DNA of 64,000 nt, taken from positions 62,001 to 126,000 of the forward strand of contig NZ_PVNL01000057.1 of NCBI RefSeq assembly GCF_002994635.1. Direction: 5' to 3'. This stretch comes from Enhygromyxa salina. GTDB lineage: Bacteria; Myxococcota_A; Polyangia; Nannocystales; Nannocystaceae. The notes beneath the pieces were generated by a model. It was not told the origin of the DNA and ran no database searches. It worked only from the letters and a program-made list of their open reading frames with translations. Positions 10,099-17,754 of the stretch are shown in pieces. Both the position numbers and the translations under genes were made by a program. Numbering within the stretch: position 1 is the first letter of the stretch; every line of letters begins with the position of its first letter.

Positions 10099-10755
10099 TT
10101 ACTGGTCTTCCGACCCATTGGCCGAACTGTCATCACTCGGTTTTTTATCGTTGAGTGGTGCATTCTGTAGGCTTTCCTTGCCACCCTGTAGCGAATCGCC
10201 CCGATCCTCCTCGGGCGAATCGCCCCGATCTTGTGGCGTTGGGTTGGCGTCCGCGTCAGCTGCGGAATCGTCGACCGCGGGCGTGTCAGCGGGGGCCGGC
10301 GCAGGCGCTGCGGGCTCCGGTGTGGCGGCGTCGACGTCGCCGGCTGCGGCTGGCGCGTCGGTCTGCGCGGGGACCAGCGCGGCCGCTTTGGCCTGCATCG
10401 CCTTGCCCTCTTCGGGGCTCGGCAGCGGCTGCGCGCGCGGGCCAAGCCGCTCGTAGTCGATCTCTTCGTCGGCCTCGAGCAGGCCCTCGCTGCCGTCGTC
10501 CTCCGACTCGAGGAACTCGGAGCCAGCGTGGGCGCTGGCGTAGGCCAGGTACATCGCGCAGATCATGAACGTGGCCGCGAAGCCCTGGGTCAGCTTCGAC
10601 ATGAAGTCGGCCCCGCCACCACCACCAAACACGCCCTGGCTCGCGCCGCCGCCGAGCGCCGAGCCGAGCCCGCCGCCCTTGCCGGCCTGCAGCAAGATCG
10701 ACAAGATCATGATGAGGGCGACGATGATGTAGATGATTGTGATGAAGGTAGTCAT
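10099..10755 (-). CDS. secG: Preprotein translocase subunit SecG with long acidic/proline-rich tail
   Basis: SecG is the small membrane partner of SecYE. The first ~80 residues fit the family: an N-terminal membrane helix TIIYIIVALIMILSILLQ, the conserved glycine-rich cytoplasmic loop AGKGGGLGSALGGGASQGVFGG, and a second helix FAATFMICAMYLAYA. SecG is normally 75-110 residues. Here a further ~130 residues follow, rich in Glu, Asp, Ala and Pro, with a short internal duplication giving two RGDS runs. The tail is probably disordered. The start codon overlaps the tpiA stop by 4 nt. The order pgk-tpiA-secG is common in bacteria. Confidence 0.93.
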   Translation of the reverse strand: MTTFITIIYIIVALIMILSILLQAGKGGGLGSALGGGASQGVFGGGGGADFMSKLTQGFAATFMICAMYLAYASAHAGSEFLESEDDGSEGLLEADEEIDYERLGPRAQPLPSPEEGKAMQAKAAALVPAQTDAPAAAGDVDAATPEPAAPAPAPADTPAVDDSAADADANPTPQDRGDSPEEDRGDSLQGGKESLQNAPLNDKKPSDDSSANGSEDQ

Positions 10756-11552
10756 CGGGCTTGGCTCGAGCGCGCGTGGTTCGAGGCGCTGGTGACGATA
10801 TCGAGGAACGAGCGCGCGTCAAGCGAGGCGCCGCCGACCAGGAAACCGTCGATCTCGCCCGCGGCGAGCAGTTCGGCGGCGTTGTCGGGCTTGACGCTAC
10901 CACCGTAGAGCAGCGATCTGTCAGCACCTTGCAGCCCGGCCGTGTCGAGCCAGCGCCGGATCGCGGCGTGCATCTCGCTGGCCTGCGCGGGGCTGGCGGT
11001 GCGGCCGGTGCCGATCGCCCACACCGGCTCGTAGGCGACGGTGACCCGGCCGGGGTCGAGCTCGGGCGCCAGCCCCGACAGCGCCGCCGAGAGCTGGGAG
11101 ATCACCACGGCCTCGTGCTCGCCAGCGTCGCGCTGCTCGAGCCGCTCGCCCACGCACAGGACCACGTCGAGGCCGCCCGCGAGCGCGGCCTGCAGCTTGG
11201 CGGCCACCAGCTGGTCGTGATCGCCAAAGTGAGCGCGGCGCTCCGAGTGACCGACAATCGCAGCTTGCACGCGGGCTTCTCGCAGCATCGCGGGCCCGAC
11301 CTCCCCGGTGAACGCGCCGGCTTCCTGGGCGCCGACGTCTTGCGCGAGCAGGCGGGGGGCGGCGCGGCCATCACCCGTGTGGGGCGCGACGCTGTCGAGC
11401 GCGAGGTAGGTCGGCGCGATCCCGACGCGGACCCCCGAGCTGCCCCCGAGCGCGTCGGGCAGCCCGTCGGCGATCGCCTTCGCCAGGCTCGCCGACGGCT
11501 CGCGCAGCAAGTTCTGCTTCCAGTTTCCCAGCACCCAGATGGTTCGTGACAT
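10752..11552 (-). CDS. tpiA: Triosephosphate isomerase
   Basis: TpiA interconverts dihydroxyacetone phosphate and glyceraldehyde 3-phosphate. The 266-residue protein begins with the substrate-binding GNWKQN (GNWKMN in most homologues). It has the catalytic His in IVGHSERR, the catalytic Glu in VAYEPVWAIGTG and the phosphate-gripping LYGGSVKPDN. The ATG before SRTIWVLGNWK was chosen. The same frame stays open far upstream through pgk in antiphase, and that extension is not real. It lies 20 bp after pgk and overlaps secG. Confidence 0.96.
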   Translation of the reverse strand: MSRTIWVLGNWKQNLLREPSASLAKAIADGLPDALGGSSGVRVGIAPTYLALDSVAPHTGDGRAAPRLLAQDVGAQEAGAFTGEVGPAMLREARVQAAIVGHSERRAHFGDHDQLVAAKLQAALAGGLDVVLCVGERLEQRDAGEHEAVVISQLSAALSGLAPELDPGRVTVAYEPVWAIGTGRTASPAQASEMHAAIRRWLDTAGLQGADRSLLYGGSVKPDNAAELLAAGEIDGFLVGGASLDARSFLDIVTSASNHARSSQAR

Positions 11553-11572
11553 GTCGATTCTCGCCTTTTCAA

Positions 11573-12808
11573 TCAGTCTGCGGGGGCCAGCGCGAGCACG
11601 CCGGGGAGCTCGCGGCCCTCGATGAACTCGAGCGAGGCGCCGCCGCCCGTGGAGACGTGGTCGATGTCGCCGGCCCGGCCCGAGGCGTTGAGGGCCGCGA
11701 CCGAGTCGCCGCCGCCGACGAGCGTGTAGCCTGGACACTCGGCCACGGCCTTGGCCATGGCCAGCGTCCCCGCGGCGAACGCGGGGTTCTCGAACACACC
11801 CATCGGGCCGTTCCAGAACACGGTCTTGGCTGTCGCGATCACCCCCGCGAACGATGCCTCGCTGCGCGGGCCGATGTCGAGGGCCAAGCTGTCGCCCGGG
11901 ACCCCGTCGGCGACCGCGACGATCTTGGCCTCGCTCGCGTCGAGCGAGGGACCGCAGCGCAGATCGGCCGGCAAGATCACGCGGACGTCGCGGGCCCCGG
12001 CCTTGTCGAACACCCGCTTGCACTCGCCGATGAGGTCGCGCTCGACCAGCGAGCCGCCGAGCTCGCGGCCGCGCGCGAGCAAGAAGGTGTTGGCCATCGC
12101 GCCGCCGATCACGATCGCGTCGCCCGCCGAGAGCCGCTCGGTCAGCGCGACCAACACCCCGAGCTTGTCGGAGACCTTGGCCCCGCCGACGACCGCCACG
12201 AAGGGGTGCTCGATCCCACCGACCAGCCGCCCGAGCGCCTGCAGCTCGGCGGTCATCAGCAGCCCTGGGGCGTGATCGCGGACCAGCTGCGGCACCCCCA
12301 CGACCGACGCGTGGGCCCGGTGCGAGGCCCCGAACGCGTCGTTGACGTAGGCGTCGCACAGCTTGGCGAGGGCCCGCGCGAACTCGAGATCGTTGGCCTC
12401 TTCGCCGGGCTCGAACCGGAGGTTCTCGAGCAGCACGATCTCGCCCGCGCGGGTGTCGTTGACCAGCTTGGTGACGCCGTCGCCGACGACCTCGTCGGGC
12501 AGGCGAACCGGTCGCTCGAGCAGCTCGGCGAGCCGGCCCGCGACTGGACCCATCGACAGCGCCTCGTCGAACCCGCCCTTGGGCCTGCCAAGGTGCGAGC
12601 ACACGATCAACCGTGCGTCTCGCTCGAGCAGCGCTTGCAAGGTCGGCAGGGCCGCGCGGATCCGGGTGTCGTCGCTGACCTCTCGCGCGTCGCCGTGTCC
12701 ACGCAGCGGCACGTTGAAGTCGACACGCACGAGCACGCGACGGTTGTCGACGTCGAGCTCATCGAACGCAGGCATCGGGGGCATCGCCCTCGCCATAACG
12801 CATTTCAC
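11573..12808 (-). CDS. pgk: Phosphoglycerate kinase
   Basis: Pgk transfers phosphate between 1,3-bisphosphoglycerate and ADP. The 411-residue product shows the N-terminal RVLVRVDFNVPL, SHLGRPKGG, the hinge region with GGAKVSDKLGVL, and the nucleotide site ending GGGDSVAAL. The usual length is about 390-400, so the true start may be one of the Met codons at residues 5, 9 or 12 of this frame, the last being directly before PAFDELDVD. It is the first glycolytic gene of a pgk-tpiA-secG operon; no gapA precedes it here, unlike many bacterial clusters. Confidence 0.95.
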   Translation of the reverse strand: MKCVMARAMPPMPAFDELDVDNRRVLVRVDFNVPLRGHGDAREVSDDTRIRAALPTLQALLERDARLIVCSHLGRPKGGFDEALSMGPVAGRLAELLERPVRLPDEVVGDGVTKLVNDTRAGEIVLLENLRFEPGEEANDLEFARALAKLCDAYVNDAFGASHRAHASVVGVPQLVRDHAPGLLMTAELQALGRLVGGIEHPFVAVVGGAKVSDKLGVLVALTERLSAGDAIVIGGAMANTFLLARGRELGGSLVERDLIGECKRVFDKAGARDVRVILPADLRCGPSLDASEAKIVAVADGVPGDSLALDIGPRSEASFAGVIATAKTVFWNGPMGVFENPAFAAGTLAMAKAVAECPGYTLVGGGDSVAALNASGRAGDIDHVSTGGGASLEFIEGRELPGVLALAPAD

Positions 12809-12917
12809 CCGTCTTGGTCACCCCAGGCGAGCAGGGCGACCCAGACGGGCGAGTAGGGGAGAAACCGGGCGAGTAGGGCGGGTCGCAGTGGAGAGGCGGG
12901 AGCGGCGGAACTGCGCG

Positions 12918-13100
12918 CTACTCGGCTGGCAGCAGGTCTTGCTTGGACTTGAGATCCGTGGACAGCAGTGAGAGCAGCTCGGTCGAGACGCCGATGATCT
13001 GCTCGCGGGTGTAGCCCTGGTCCTGCAGGTGCCGGAACAAAGTGCGGGTGAACACGGGCACGCGGCGGGCATCTTGTAGCGAGTTGGTGCGGTCGAGCAT
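12918..13100 (-). CDS. Small conserved-looking hypothetical protein (60 aa)
   Basis: The likely product starts MLDRTNSLQDARRVPVF and runs to KSKQDLLPAE. It looks like an all-alpha protein with a sequence suggestive of a short helical domain (TLFRHLQDQGYTREQIIGVSTELLSLL). No family is recognised. It lies 109 bp upstream of pgk on the same strand and could be the first gene of that transcript. The frame is open ten codons further upstream, but the purine-rich GGCGAAAGACC just before ATG 13100 favours the shorter form. The codon use matches the neighbours. Confidence 0.55.
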   Translation of the reverse strand: MLDRTNSLQDARRVPVFTRTLFRHLQDQGYTREQIIGVSTELLSLLSTDLKSKQDLLPAE

Positions 13101-13359
13101 GGTCTTTCGCCTTGTCTGCCGCCGCCACACTGCAACTTGGAGACCCGAACCGGGGCGATCGGGACGGGCGGATGGGAACTTAGTGAAATCGAGTAGTTAT
13201 CGGATGGACTGGCGAGCAGAAACGGCGTGCAATTCGCGGATTTCTCGCGTGGAGTGAACAAACATGCACGGTTTTGGGCCTCGCCGTGTGTAGCGCGGTG
13301 CGCGTGCGCCCGACGCCCACATCCGACCAGAACTCAACTCAAACGTCGTTCTTGGTCAG

Positions 13360-13719
13360 TTAGAGGCGTTGGGAGTCAGCGAGCGTGCCGCTCAGGAACT
13401 GCAGCAGCACGTCGAGCCGAGCCCAGGCGCGGTTGTCCATGTCCCGATCGAAGGCCGCGCCGAGCTGCACGTGGCCCTCGACGGGCGTCGCCCACACGAT
13501 GCGCCCCGGCATCACGATCTCGCTGGTCTCCCGATCGGCGAGCACGGCCCACACTCGGAACTCGACGGGGGTGCGCGGCTCGACGGTCTCGTGGGTGTCG
13601 ACGCAGATGCCGGAGATCGACAGGTCGATCGTCTGGCCGTCGATCTCCCGGCCGTCAGGTAGCAACAGGCGCGCCCGCAGGTCACACACGAATCGCTGGT
13701 GAGCGCGGCGCTCGTCCAT
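13360..13719 (-). CDS. PilZ-domain c-di-GMP-binding protein
   Basis: This 119-residue single-domain protein carries both halves of the PilZ signature. The RxxxR box is within ERRAHQRF at residues 5-9, and the D-x-S-x-x-G motif is DLSISG about 40 residues later. The beta-rich remainder (PVEFRVWAVL, MPGRIVWATP, VQLGAAFDR) also fits. Such proteins sense cyclic di-GMP and alter motility, polysaccharide export or gene expression, but the target is not indicated here. It is the last gene of an apparent three-gene minus-strand unit, 12 bp after the preceding gene. Confidence 0.85.
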   Translation of the reverse strand: MDERRAHQRFVCDLRARLLLPDGREIDGQTIDLSISGICVDTHETVEPRTPVEFRVWAVLADRETSEIVMPGRIVWATPVEGHVQLGAAFDRDMDNRAWARLDVLLQFLSGTLADSQRL

Positions 13720-13731
13720 GCACGCACGCTA

Positions 13732-14499
13732 TCACTGGGTCAGCGTGGGCCCAAAATCTAGTCCGGTCAGGCCGGCGAGCAGGCCTTCGATCTCGCGTAG
13801 GCGCACGCTCGTGCCGATCGCCGTCTCGAGCTCGACCGGGGGGGCGATCTCGCGCTCCACGAGCAGCCGCTGCCGCTCGTAGAACAGCTGCGTGACCTGC
13901 ACGAGCACCCGCTCGCGAAAGTCGGCGAGGTCCAGCGCAGCCCGGGCCGCGCGCAGCTCGTCGGGGGAGAAGATCAGGCGGTCGAGCTCCCAGGTGGCCT
14001 TGGTGCGGATGACGGATTGGTTGCCGGCGTCGTTGCGCAGCGCGTCGGCCTCACCGACTTCGCGATCCAGCGCCCAGCCCTGATCGAGGCGGAGGTCGTA
14101 CTGAACCGAGATCGTGGGCAGCGCGGCCGCGCCTCGAGCCCGACGCAGCCAGCTCGCCCCCGCCTGGGGCCCGACGCCGGCCCGCTCGAGCGCGGCGTCC
14201 TGGACCGCGCGGAGGCTGGGTCCGGGTCGCAAGCGGGCGAACGCGGCGTCGATCTGGGCCAGGTCGATCGGTGGCGGAGGCTCGGCGGTTGGCGGTGGCT
14301 GAGCCGGTTGCGCCAGCTGAGCCGGTTGCGCCAGCTGAGCCGGTTGCGCCAGCTCAGCCGGTCGCGCCAGCTCAGCCGGTCGCGCCAGCTCGGCCGGTCG
14401 CGCCAGCTCGGCCGGTCGCGCCAGCTCGGGCATGCTTGGCGGCGGAGGCTCGGCCATGCTGATCGCCAGCGCCAGCGGGAGGCAGCCCAGCGTCGTCAT
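13732..14499 (-). CDS. Exported protein of unknown function with ELARPA hexapeptide repeats
   Basis: The 255-residue product begins with a short hydrophobic stretch (MTTLGCLPLALAISMAEP) that could be a signal peptide, then about 45 residues of ELARPA/QLAQPA repeats encoded by an 18-bp minisatellite, then a Pro-rich linker. The C-terminal ~160 residues look structured and contain strand-like and helical runs such as LPTISVQYDLRLDQG and FRERVLVQVTQLFYERQRLL. The repeat segment probably spaces the domain from the membrane. No known family is recognised. The ATG overlaps the stop codon of the upstream gene by 4 nt, so the pair is cotranslated. Confidence 0.65.
   Translation of the reverse strand: MTTLGCLPLALAISMAEPPPPSMPELARPAELARPAELARPAELARPAELAQPAQLAQPAQLAQPAQPPPTAEPPPPIDLAQIDAAFARLRPGPSLRAVQDAALERAGVGPQAGASWLRRARGAAALPTISVQYDLRLDQGWALDREVGEADALRNDAGNQSVIRTKATWELDRLIFSPDELRAARAALDLADFRERVLVQVTQLFYERQRLLVEREIAPPVELETAIGTSVRLREIEGLLAGLTGLDFGPTLTQ
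14301..14426. repeat. 18-bp minisatellite, seven units
   Basis: Seven tandem 18-bp units of the form NRGCCGGTYGCGCCAGCT lie head to tail inside the exported-protein gene. Three sub-types occur in blocks (three starting GAG, two CAG, two CGG). The unit length keeps the reading frame, so copy-number changes would only alter linker length. Confidence 0.9.
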
Positions 14500-15371
14500 T
14501 GTCCGGCTCCTTCACACAGCGCGACTCGCAGCGCTCGGGCCTCGGCGGCGGCGATCGGCGCGAGCGCGGCCGCGAGCTGCGGGTCTCGGGGCGCGGGTGT
14601 GGTCGGCAAGTTCCGCACCGGGTCGCGGCGCCGCATGATCGCGCGGGCCCGCTGCTGTGTGCGTGCGCGGCCGATGTCGAAGCCAAGCTCGAGCGCCAGC
14701 GTGAACTCGACGCCAGCGTTGGCCCGCACGCCCGCGACCTGCAGCGCCGCGATGTGATCGTCACGCGTGGTCCAGGCCTTCGAGCTCGACAGCTGCACGC
14801 TCGCGCGCAGGCCGACCGCCCGGGGCCGACGCACCCGGGGTGGCGGCGGCGCGAGGCAGCTGCTCTGACCGTGACCGAGCCCACAGCGGGGCGCGGGCTG
14901 CCAGCCGAGCCGGCCACCCACGATCGCCGGCGCTCGCCCGGCGGGGCCGCAGGTGTACATGCCTGGACGCACGAGCCGCAGCGGCGCCGGATCAGCCGTC
15001 GCGCGGGCGCGTTGGTGGCCGAGGTCGACACGCCAGCGTTGCTCACCGAGCTCGACCCACAGCGTGCGCGGGCCCCAGAAGCCCAGGCGCCATCGCTCGG
15101 GGCTGGCGTCGAGTCGCTCGGCCTTGCCGTCCTCGATGAAGTCCTCGCCGAGGTCGTCGGTGAGGTCGTGCACGCGGGCAAGGTCGGTGGGGGGAGCCAG
15201 CTCGACGCGGCGCCAGCAGTTGTCTGCCTGCTCCCAGCACACCCACAGCTGACCGGCGTGGACGACCGCCCACGCGCCGCTGTCGAGGTTCACGATCCCG
15301 GGCGGTCCGGCGGCCGTCCCGAGCGGGGGACCAAGCAGCAGCATCAGAGACACAATGGTTGAGGCACTCAC
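14496..15371 (-). CDS. Exported hypothetical protein
   Basis: No family is recognised. With the GTG start at 15371 the 291-residue product opens with a plausible signal peptide (STIVSLMLLLGPPLGTAAG). A globular region rich in Trp and Cys follows (WAVVHAGQLWVCWEQADNC), and the C-terminal half contains beta-strand-like runs such as VGLRASVQLSSS and VEFTLALELGFDIG. The alternating pattern at the end suggests an outer-membrane or beta-sandwich protein. The frame is open 62 codons further upstream, but that part overlaps the divergent gene's leader and lacks a signal sequence. It is coupled to the downstream repeat protein. Confidence 0.65.
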   Translation of the reverse strand: MSASTIVSLMLLLGPPLGTAAGPPGIVNLDSGAWAVVHAGQLWVCWEQADNCWRRVELAPPTDLARVHDLTDDLGEDFIEDGKAERLDASPERWRLGFWGPRTLWVELGEQRWRVDLGHQRARATADPAPLRLVRPGMYTCGPAGRAPAIVGGRLGWQPAPRCGLGHGQSSCLAPPPPRVRRPRAVGLRASVQLSSSKAWTTRDDHIAALQVAGVRANAGVEFTLALELGFDIGRARTQQRARAIMRRRDPVRNLPTTPAPRDPQLAAALAPIAAAEARALRVALCEGAGQ

Positions 15372-15390
15372 GTCCCCCTTGTCGGACCGG

Positions 15391-15412
15391 CGAAGCTCGA
15401 CTTGCAGCTTCG
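15391..15412. promoter_or_regulatory. Inverted repeat in a divergent intergenic region
   Basis: CGAAGCT and AGCTTCG flank an 8-nt loop between two divergent genes. They are followed by an A-rich stretch (AAAAAGTC, GAGAAAAAATTATT), unusual in this GC-rich DNA and suited to promoter or UP-element function. It could be an operator. Confidence 0.3.
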
Positions 15413-15485
15413 TCGACAAAAAGTCTCGAGAAAAAATTATTGGCGAGCGAGCGCAAACCCGGCGGCCGCCGGCCGACAGCACAGC

Positions 15486-16406
15486 ATGTTCACGACCACG
15501 ACCATCTGCTCGTTGCTGCTCGGCCTGTCGCTGCCCGACGCGGGACCCGGCCTGCACTTCATCGACGTCGGCCAGGGCGCGGCGCTGCTCCTACAGGGTG
15601 AGGCCGGCGAGCTCGTGCTCGTCGACTCGGGCCCGGCGAGCGGATCCGAGGCGCTGGTCCACGCGCTCGCCGAGCACGGCACGAACGACGTGGGTCTGTG
15701 GATCCACACCCACTTCGACGCCGATCACATCGGTGGCTTCTCGCTCGCGATGACCGGCCTCGATCGTCGCCGGCCCTCGCCCGACGACCTCGCCGTCGCG
15801 CAGCTGTGGGATCGCGGCCTGGCCGGTCCGCTGCCCGACAGCGAGGCGTTCGCGCTGTATCTGGCCCTGGCGGGGAGCGCTCGACAGGCGCCGCCGCCCG
15901 GCTCGGTCTACGCGGTCCCCGGCCTGCGCGTGGAGGTGCTCGAGCTCGATCCACCCCCGGCCGCGGCCCCCGAGAACGATCGCGGGCTGGCGCTGTGTGT
16001 CGAGGTTGGCGGGCTGCGAGCGCTGCTGCCTGGGGATCTCTCGGCGGAGCGGGTCGAGCTCGCCGCCGCGGCCTGCGGGCCCGTGGATCTGCTGTGGCTC
16101 AGCCATCATGGAGCCGCCGACGCGAGCTCGGAGCTGGCGATCACCCTGGCCAACCCCGAGATCACCGTCATCTCGGCCGGGCACGACAACGGCCACTGTC
16201 ACCCGTCCGCGCTCTCGCTCGCGCTGCTGCACGGGCGCGAAGCGTGGATCCTCGACGCCGCGGGTGTCGATCCGCGGGGGGCCTGCCCGGCCCTCGTGGA
16301 CGCCCTCGGTCCCCAGCATCAGCTCGTCGGCGGCAGTCTATGGGTCGACGCCAACCTCGACACCTGGCGAGGCGGCTGCGGCGGCTGGGCCGCTGCGGCT
16401 AATTGA
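15486..16406 (+). CDS. Secreted ComEC-like metallo-beta-lactamase-fold hydrolase
   Basis: The 306-residue product has a short N-terminal hydrophobic segment (MFTTTTICSLLLGLSL) and then the ComEC/Rec2-type metallo-hydrolase domain. It shows LHFIDVGQGAALLL, the metal site HTHFDADHIGG, the later GDL motif LLPGDLSAERVE, and SHHGAADASSELAITLANP followed by SAGHDNGHCHPS. In ComEC this domain follows many membrane helices; here it stands alone and appears exported. It may act as a nuclease or phosphodiesterase in the envelope or outside the cell. The frame is open 28 codons upstream, but that segment is basic and overlaps the divergent promoter region. Confidence 0.8.
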   Translation: MFTTTTICSLLLGLSLPDAGPGLHFIDVGQGAALLLQGEAGELVLVDSGPASGSEALVHALAEHGTNDVGLWIHTHFDADHIGGFSLAMTGLDRRRPSPDDLAVAQLWDRGLAGPLPDSEAFALYLALAGSARQAPPPGSVYAVPGLRVEVLELDPPPAAAPENDRGLALCVEVGGLRALLPGDLSAERVELAAAACGPVDLLWLSHHGAADASSELAITLANPEITVISAGHDNGHCHPSALSLALLHGREAWILDAAGVDPRGACPALVDALGPQHQLVGGSLWVDANLDTWRGGCGGWAAAAN

Positions 16407-16941
16407 TCGCCACCGACCCGCCGCGGATCCGCTGGCGCCGACGCGCCCAGCTGGTGATGTCGCGGCCGACGATGCGCACGGTGCCGTCGGCGCGCAGGGT
16501 GATCGCCGCGTCTCCACACCGCAGCACGAGCTGCTCGCGCGCCTCGATGACCCGCTCGCTGGCCTCGCCGTCGACTTCAATCTTGATCTCTGGTTCGGGC
16601 TCGGGCTCGGGCTCGGGCGTGGCCGGCAGCTCGGAGGCGACCGGCGGCTCACACCGGGGGAGATCGGCCATCGAGGCCAAACTCATGATGACCGGCGCAT
16701 CCGCACGGCCGTCGAGAAACCCCAGCAGGATCGTTCGCCCATCGAGCAGCGCGTCCTCGATCGAGGCCGGCGGTACCACCCCGATCAGCCGTGCGACCGG
16801 CGGCGGCCCGCTCAGCCCCGCGAACCAAACCCGCGGCCGCCCATCGGCGTCCACGCTCACAACCCGGCCAAGGCAAGCCTGGGCCGTGGTCACACCCGCC
16901 GCGGCAGCAGCATCCGGACGAGGCACAGATCCGTCAGGCAT
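16399..16941 (-). CDS. DUF6484-like, type VI secretion-associated protein
   Basis: The 180-residue product has an N-terminal domain with VVSVDADGRPRVWFAG and ALLDGRTILLGFLDGRADAPVIM. A Glu-Pro linker follows, then a beta-helix-like tail (RVIEAREQLVLRCGDAAITLRADGTVRIVGRDI) ending in IRGGSVAIN. This layout matches, from memory, DUF6484 proteins found beside type VI secretion VgrG spikes, whose tail resembles the Gp5/VgrG C-terminus. No other type VI gene is visible in the window, so it may be an orphan. It converges with the ComEC-like gene, overlapping by 8 bp. Confidence 0.65.
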   Translation of the reverse strand: MPDGSVPRPDAAAAAGVTTAQACLGRVVSVDADGRPRVWFAGLSGPPPVARLIGVVPPASIEDALLDGRTILLGFLDGRADAPVIMSLASMADLPRCEPPVASELPATPEPEPEPEPEIKIEVDGEASERVIEAREQLVLRCGDAAITLRADGTVRIVGRDITSWARRRQRIRGGSVAIN

Positions 16942-17106
16942 CAGCCATCGTACCCCAACTCCCCCGGGACCGACCAGACGCGATGCGGCTGCAGGCGGCG
17001 AACTGTCGAGGTCTCTGTGGGGGCCACGGATATCTTGCTAGAGTTCCGCGCAGTGACGGCCCTGAACCCATCGCTGGCCGCGCGCGTCGCTCGGGCGCCC
17101 GCATCG

Positions 17107-17703
17107 ATGTTCAAGGCCCAGCTGGCGGGGCGGTTGGGGCTCATCGTCCTGCTGCTCGCGCCCTGCTTCGCGTGCAGCCGTGGCGTTCGCGGTGAGATCT
17201 ACGTGCCGCCCTACCAGCCAGTATGGAAGGGCCGCCACAAGCTCCCCAGCTATCGGGTGGGGCTGCCGGGGGCCGGCTGGGAGCCGCTCGCGGGCGAGGG
17301 CTTGCAGGCGGTGTGGCAGCACAGCACCGACCCCGCGATCATTCAGGTCCACGGCGAGTGCGAGGACCACGGCGACAGCGACCTCGAGGACTTCACCGAT
17401 CATCAGCGCATCGACTACTCGGAGTGGAAGATCCTCGAGGAGCCGACGGGCGAGATCGACGCCGAGGGCCGCCCGCGCATGCGCAAGCAGCAGTACTACA
17501 CGACGATCGCCGAGCGCGAGGCGCTGCGAACGACGGTCCGCGCCAACCTCGACGGGGCCGCGGTGATGGTCGAGTATGTGGTCCTCAAGAAGGACGGGTG
17601 CCTGTTCGATCTGACCTTCATCGCGGTGCCCCGGGCGTTCGAGCAGCACACCGGTGAGTTTCAAACAGTCATCGACGGGTTCGAGTTCCCGATCCGTCGC
17701 TAG
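17107..17703 (+). CDS. Lipoprotein of unknown function upstream of the Mla operon
   Basis: The 198-residue product starts MFKAQLAGRLGLIVLLLAP and has a cysteine in FACSRG that fits a relaxed lipobox. The mature part is globular with no recognised family, and contains YRVGLPGAGWEPL and DFTDHQRIDYSEWKI. A final region, VEYVVLKKDGCLFDLTFIA followed by TVIDGFEFP, resembles lipoproteins that carry a PsbP/DUF1795-like fold. A GTG 18 codons upstream is an alternative start but would put a long n-region before the signal. It lies 51 bp before mlaE on the same strand, so it may serve the lipid-transport system. Confidence 0.65.
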   Translation: MFKAQLAGRLGLIVLLLAPCFACSRGVRGEIYVPPYQPVWKGRHKLPSYRVGLPGAGWEPLAGEGLQAVWQHSTDPAIIQVHGECEDHGDSDLEDFTDHQRIDYSEWKILEEPTGEIDAEGRPRMRKQQYYTTIAEREALRTTVRANLDGAAVMVEYVVLKKDGCLFDLTFIAVPRAFEQHTGEFQTVIDGFEFPIRR

Positions 17704-17754
17704 GAGCCCGTCCATGCCCACGCGCGCGCACGAACACGCACCCACGGAGGCCCG

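Noticed and set aside
14301..14426. CRISPR-like array
   Set aside because: The units are contiguous with no spacers and encode an in-frame peptide repeat.
15402..15485. N-terminal extension of the ComEC-like protein
   Set aside because: Basic, non-hydrophobic sequence over the inverted repeat and promoter region; the shorter form gives an export signal.
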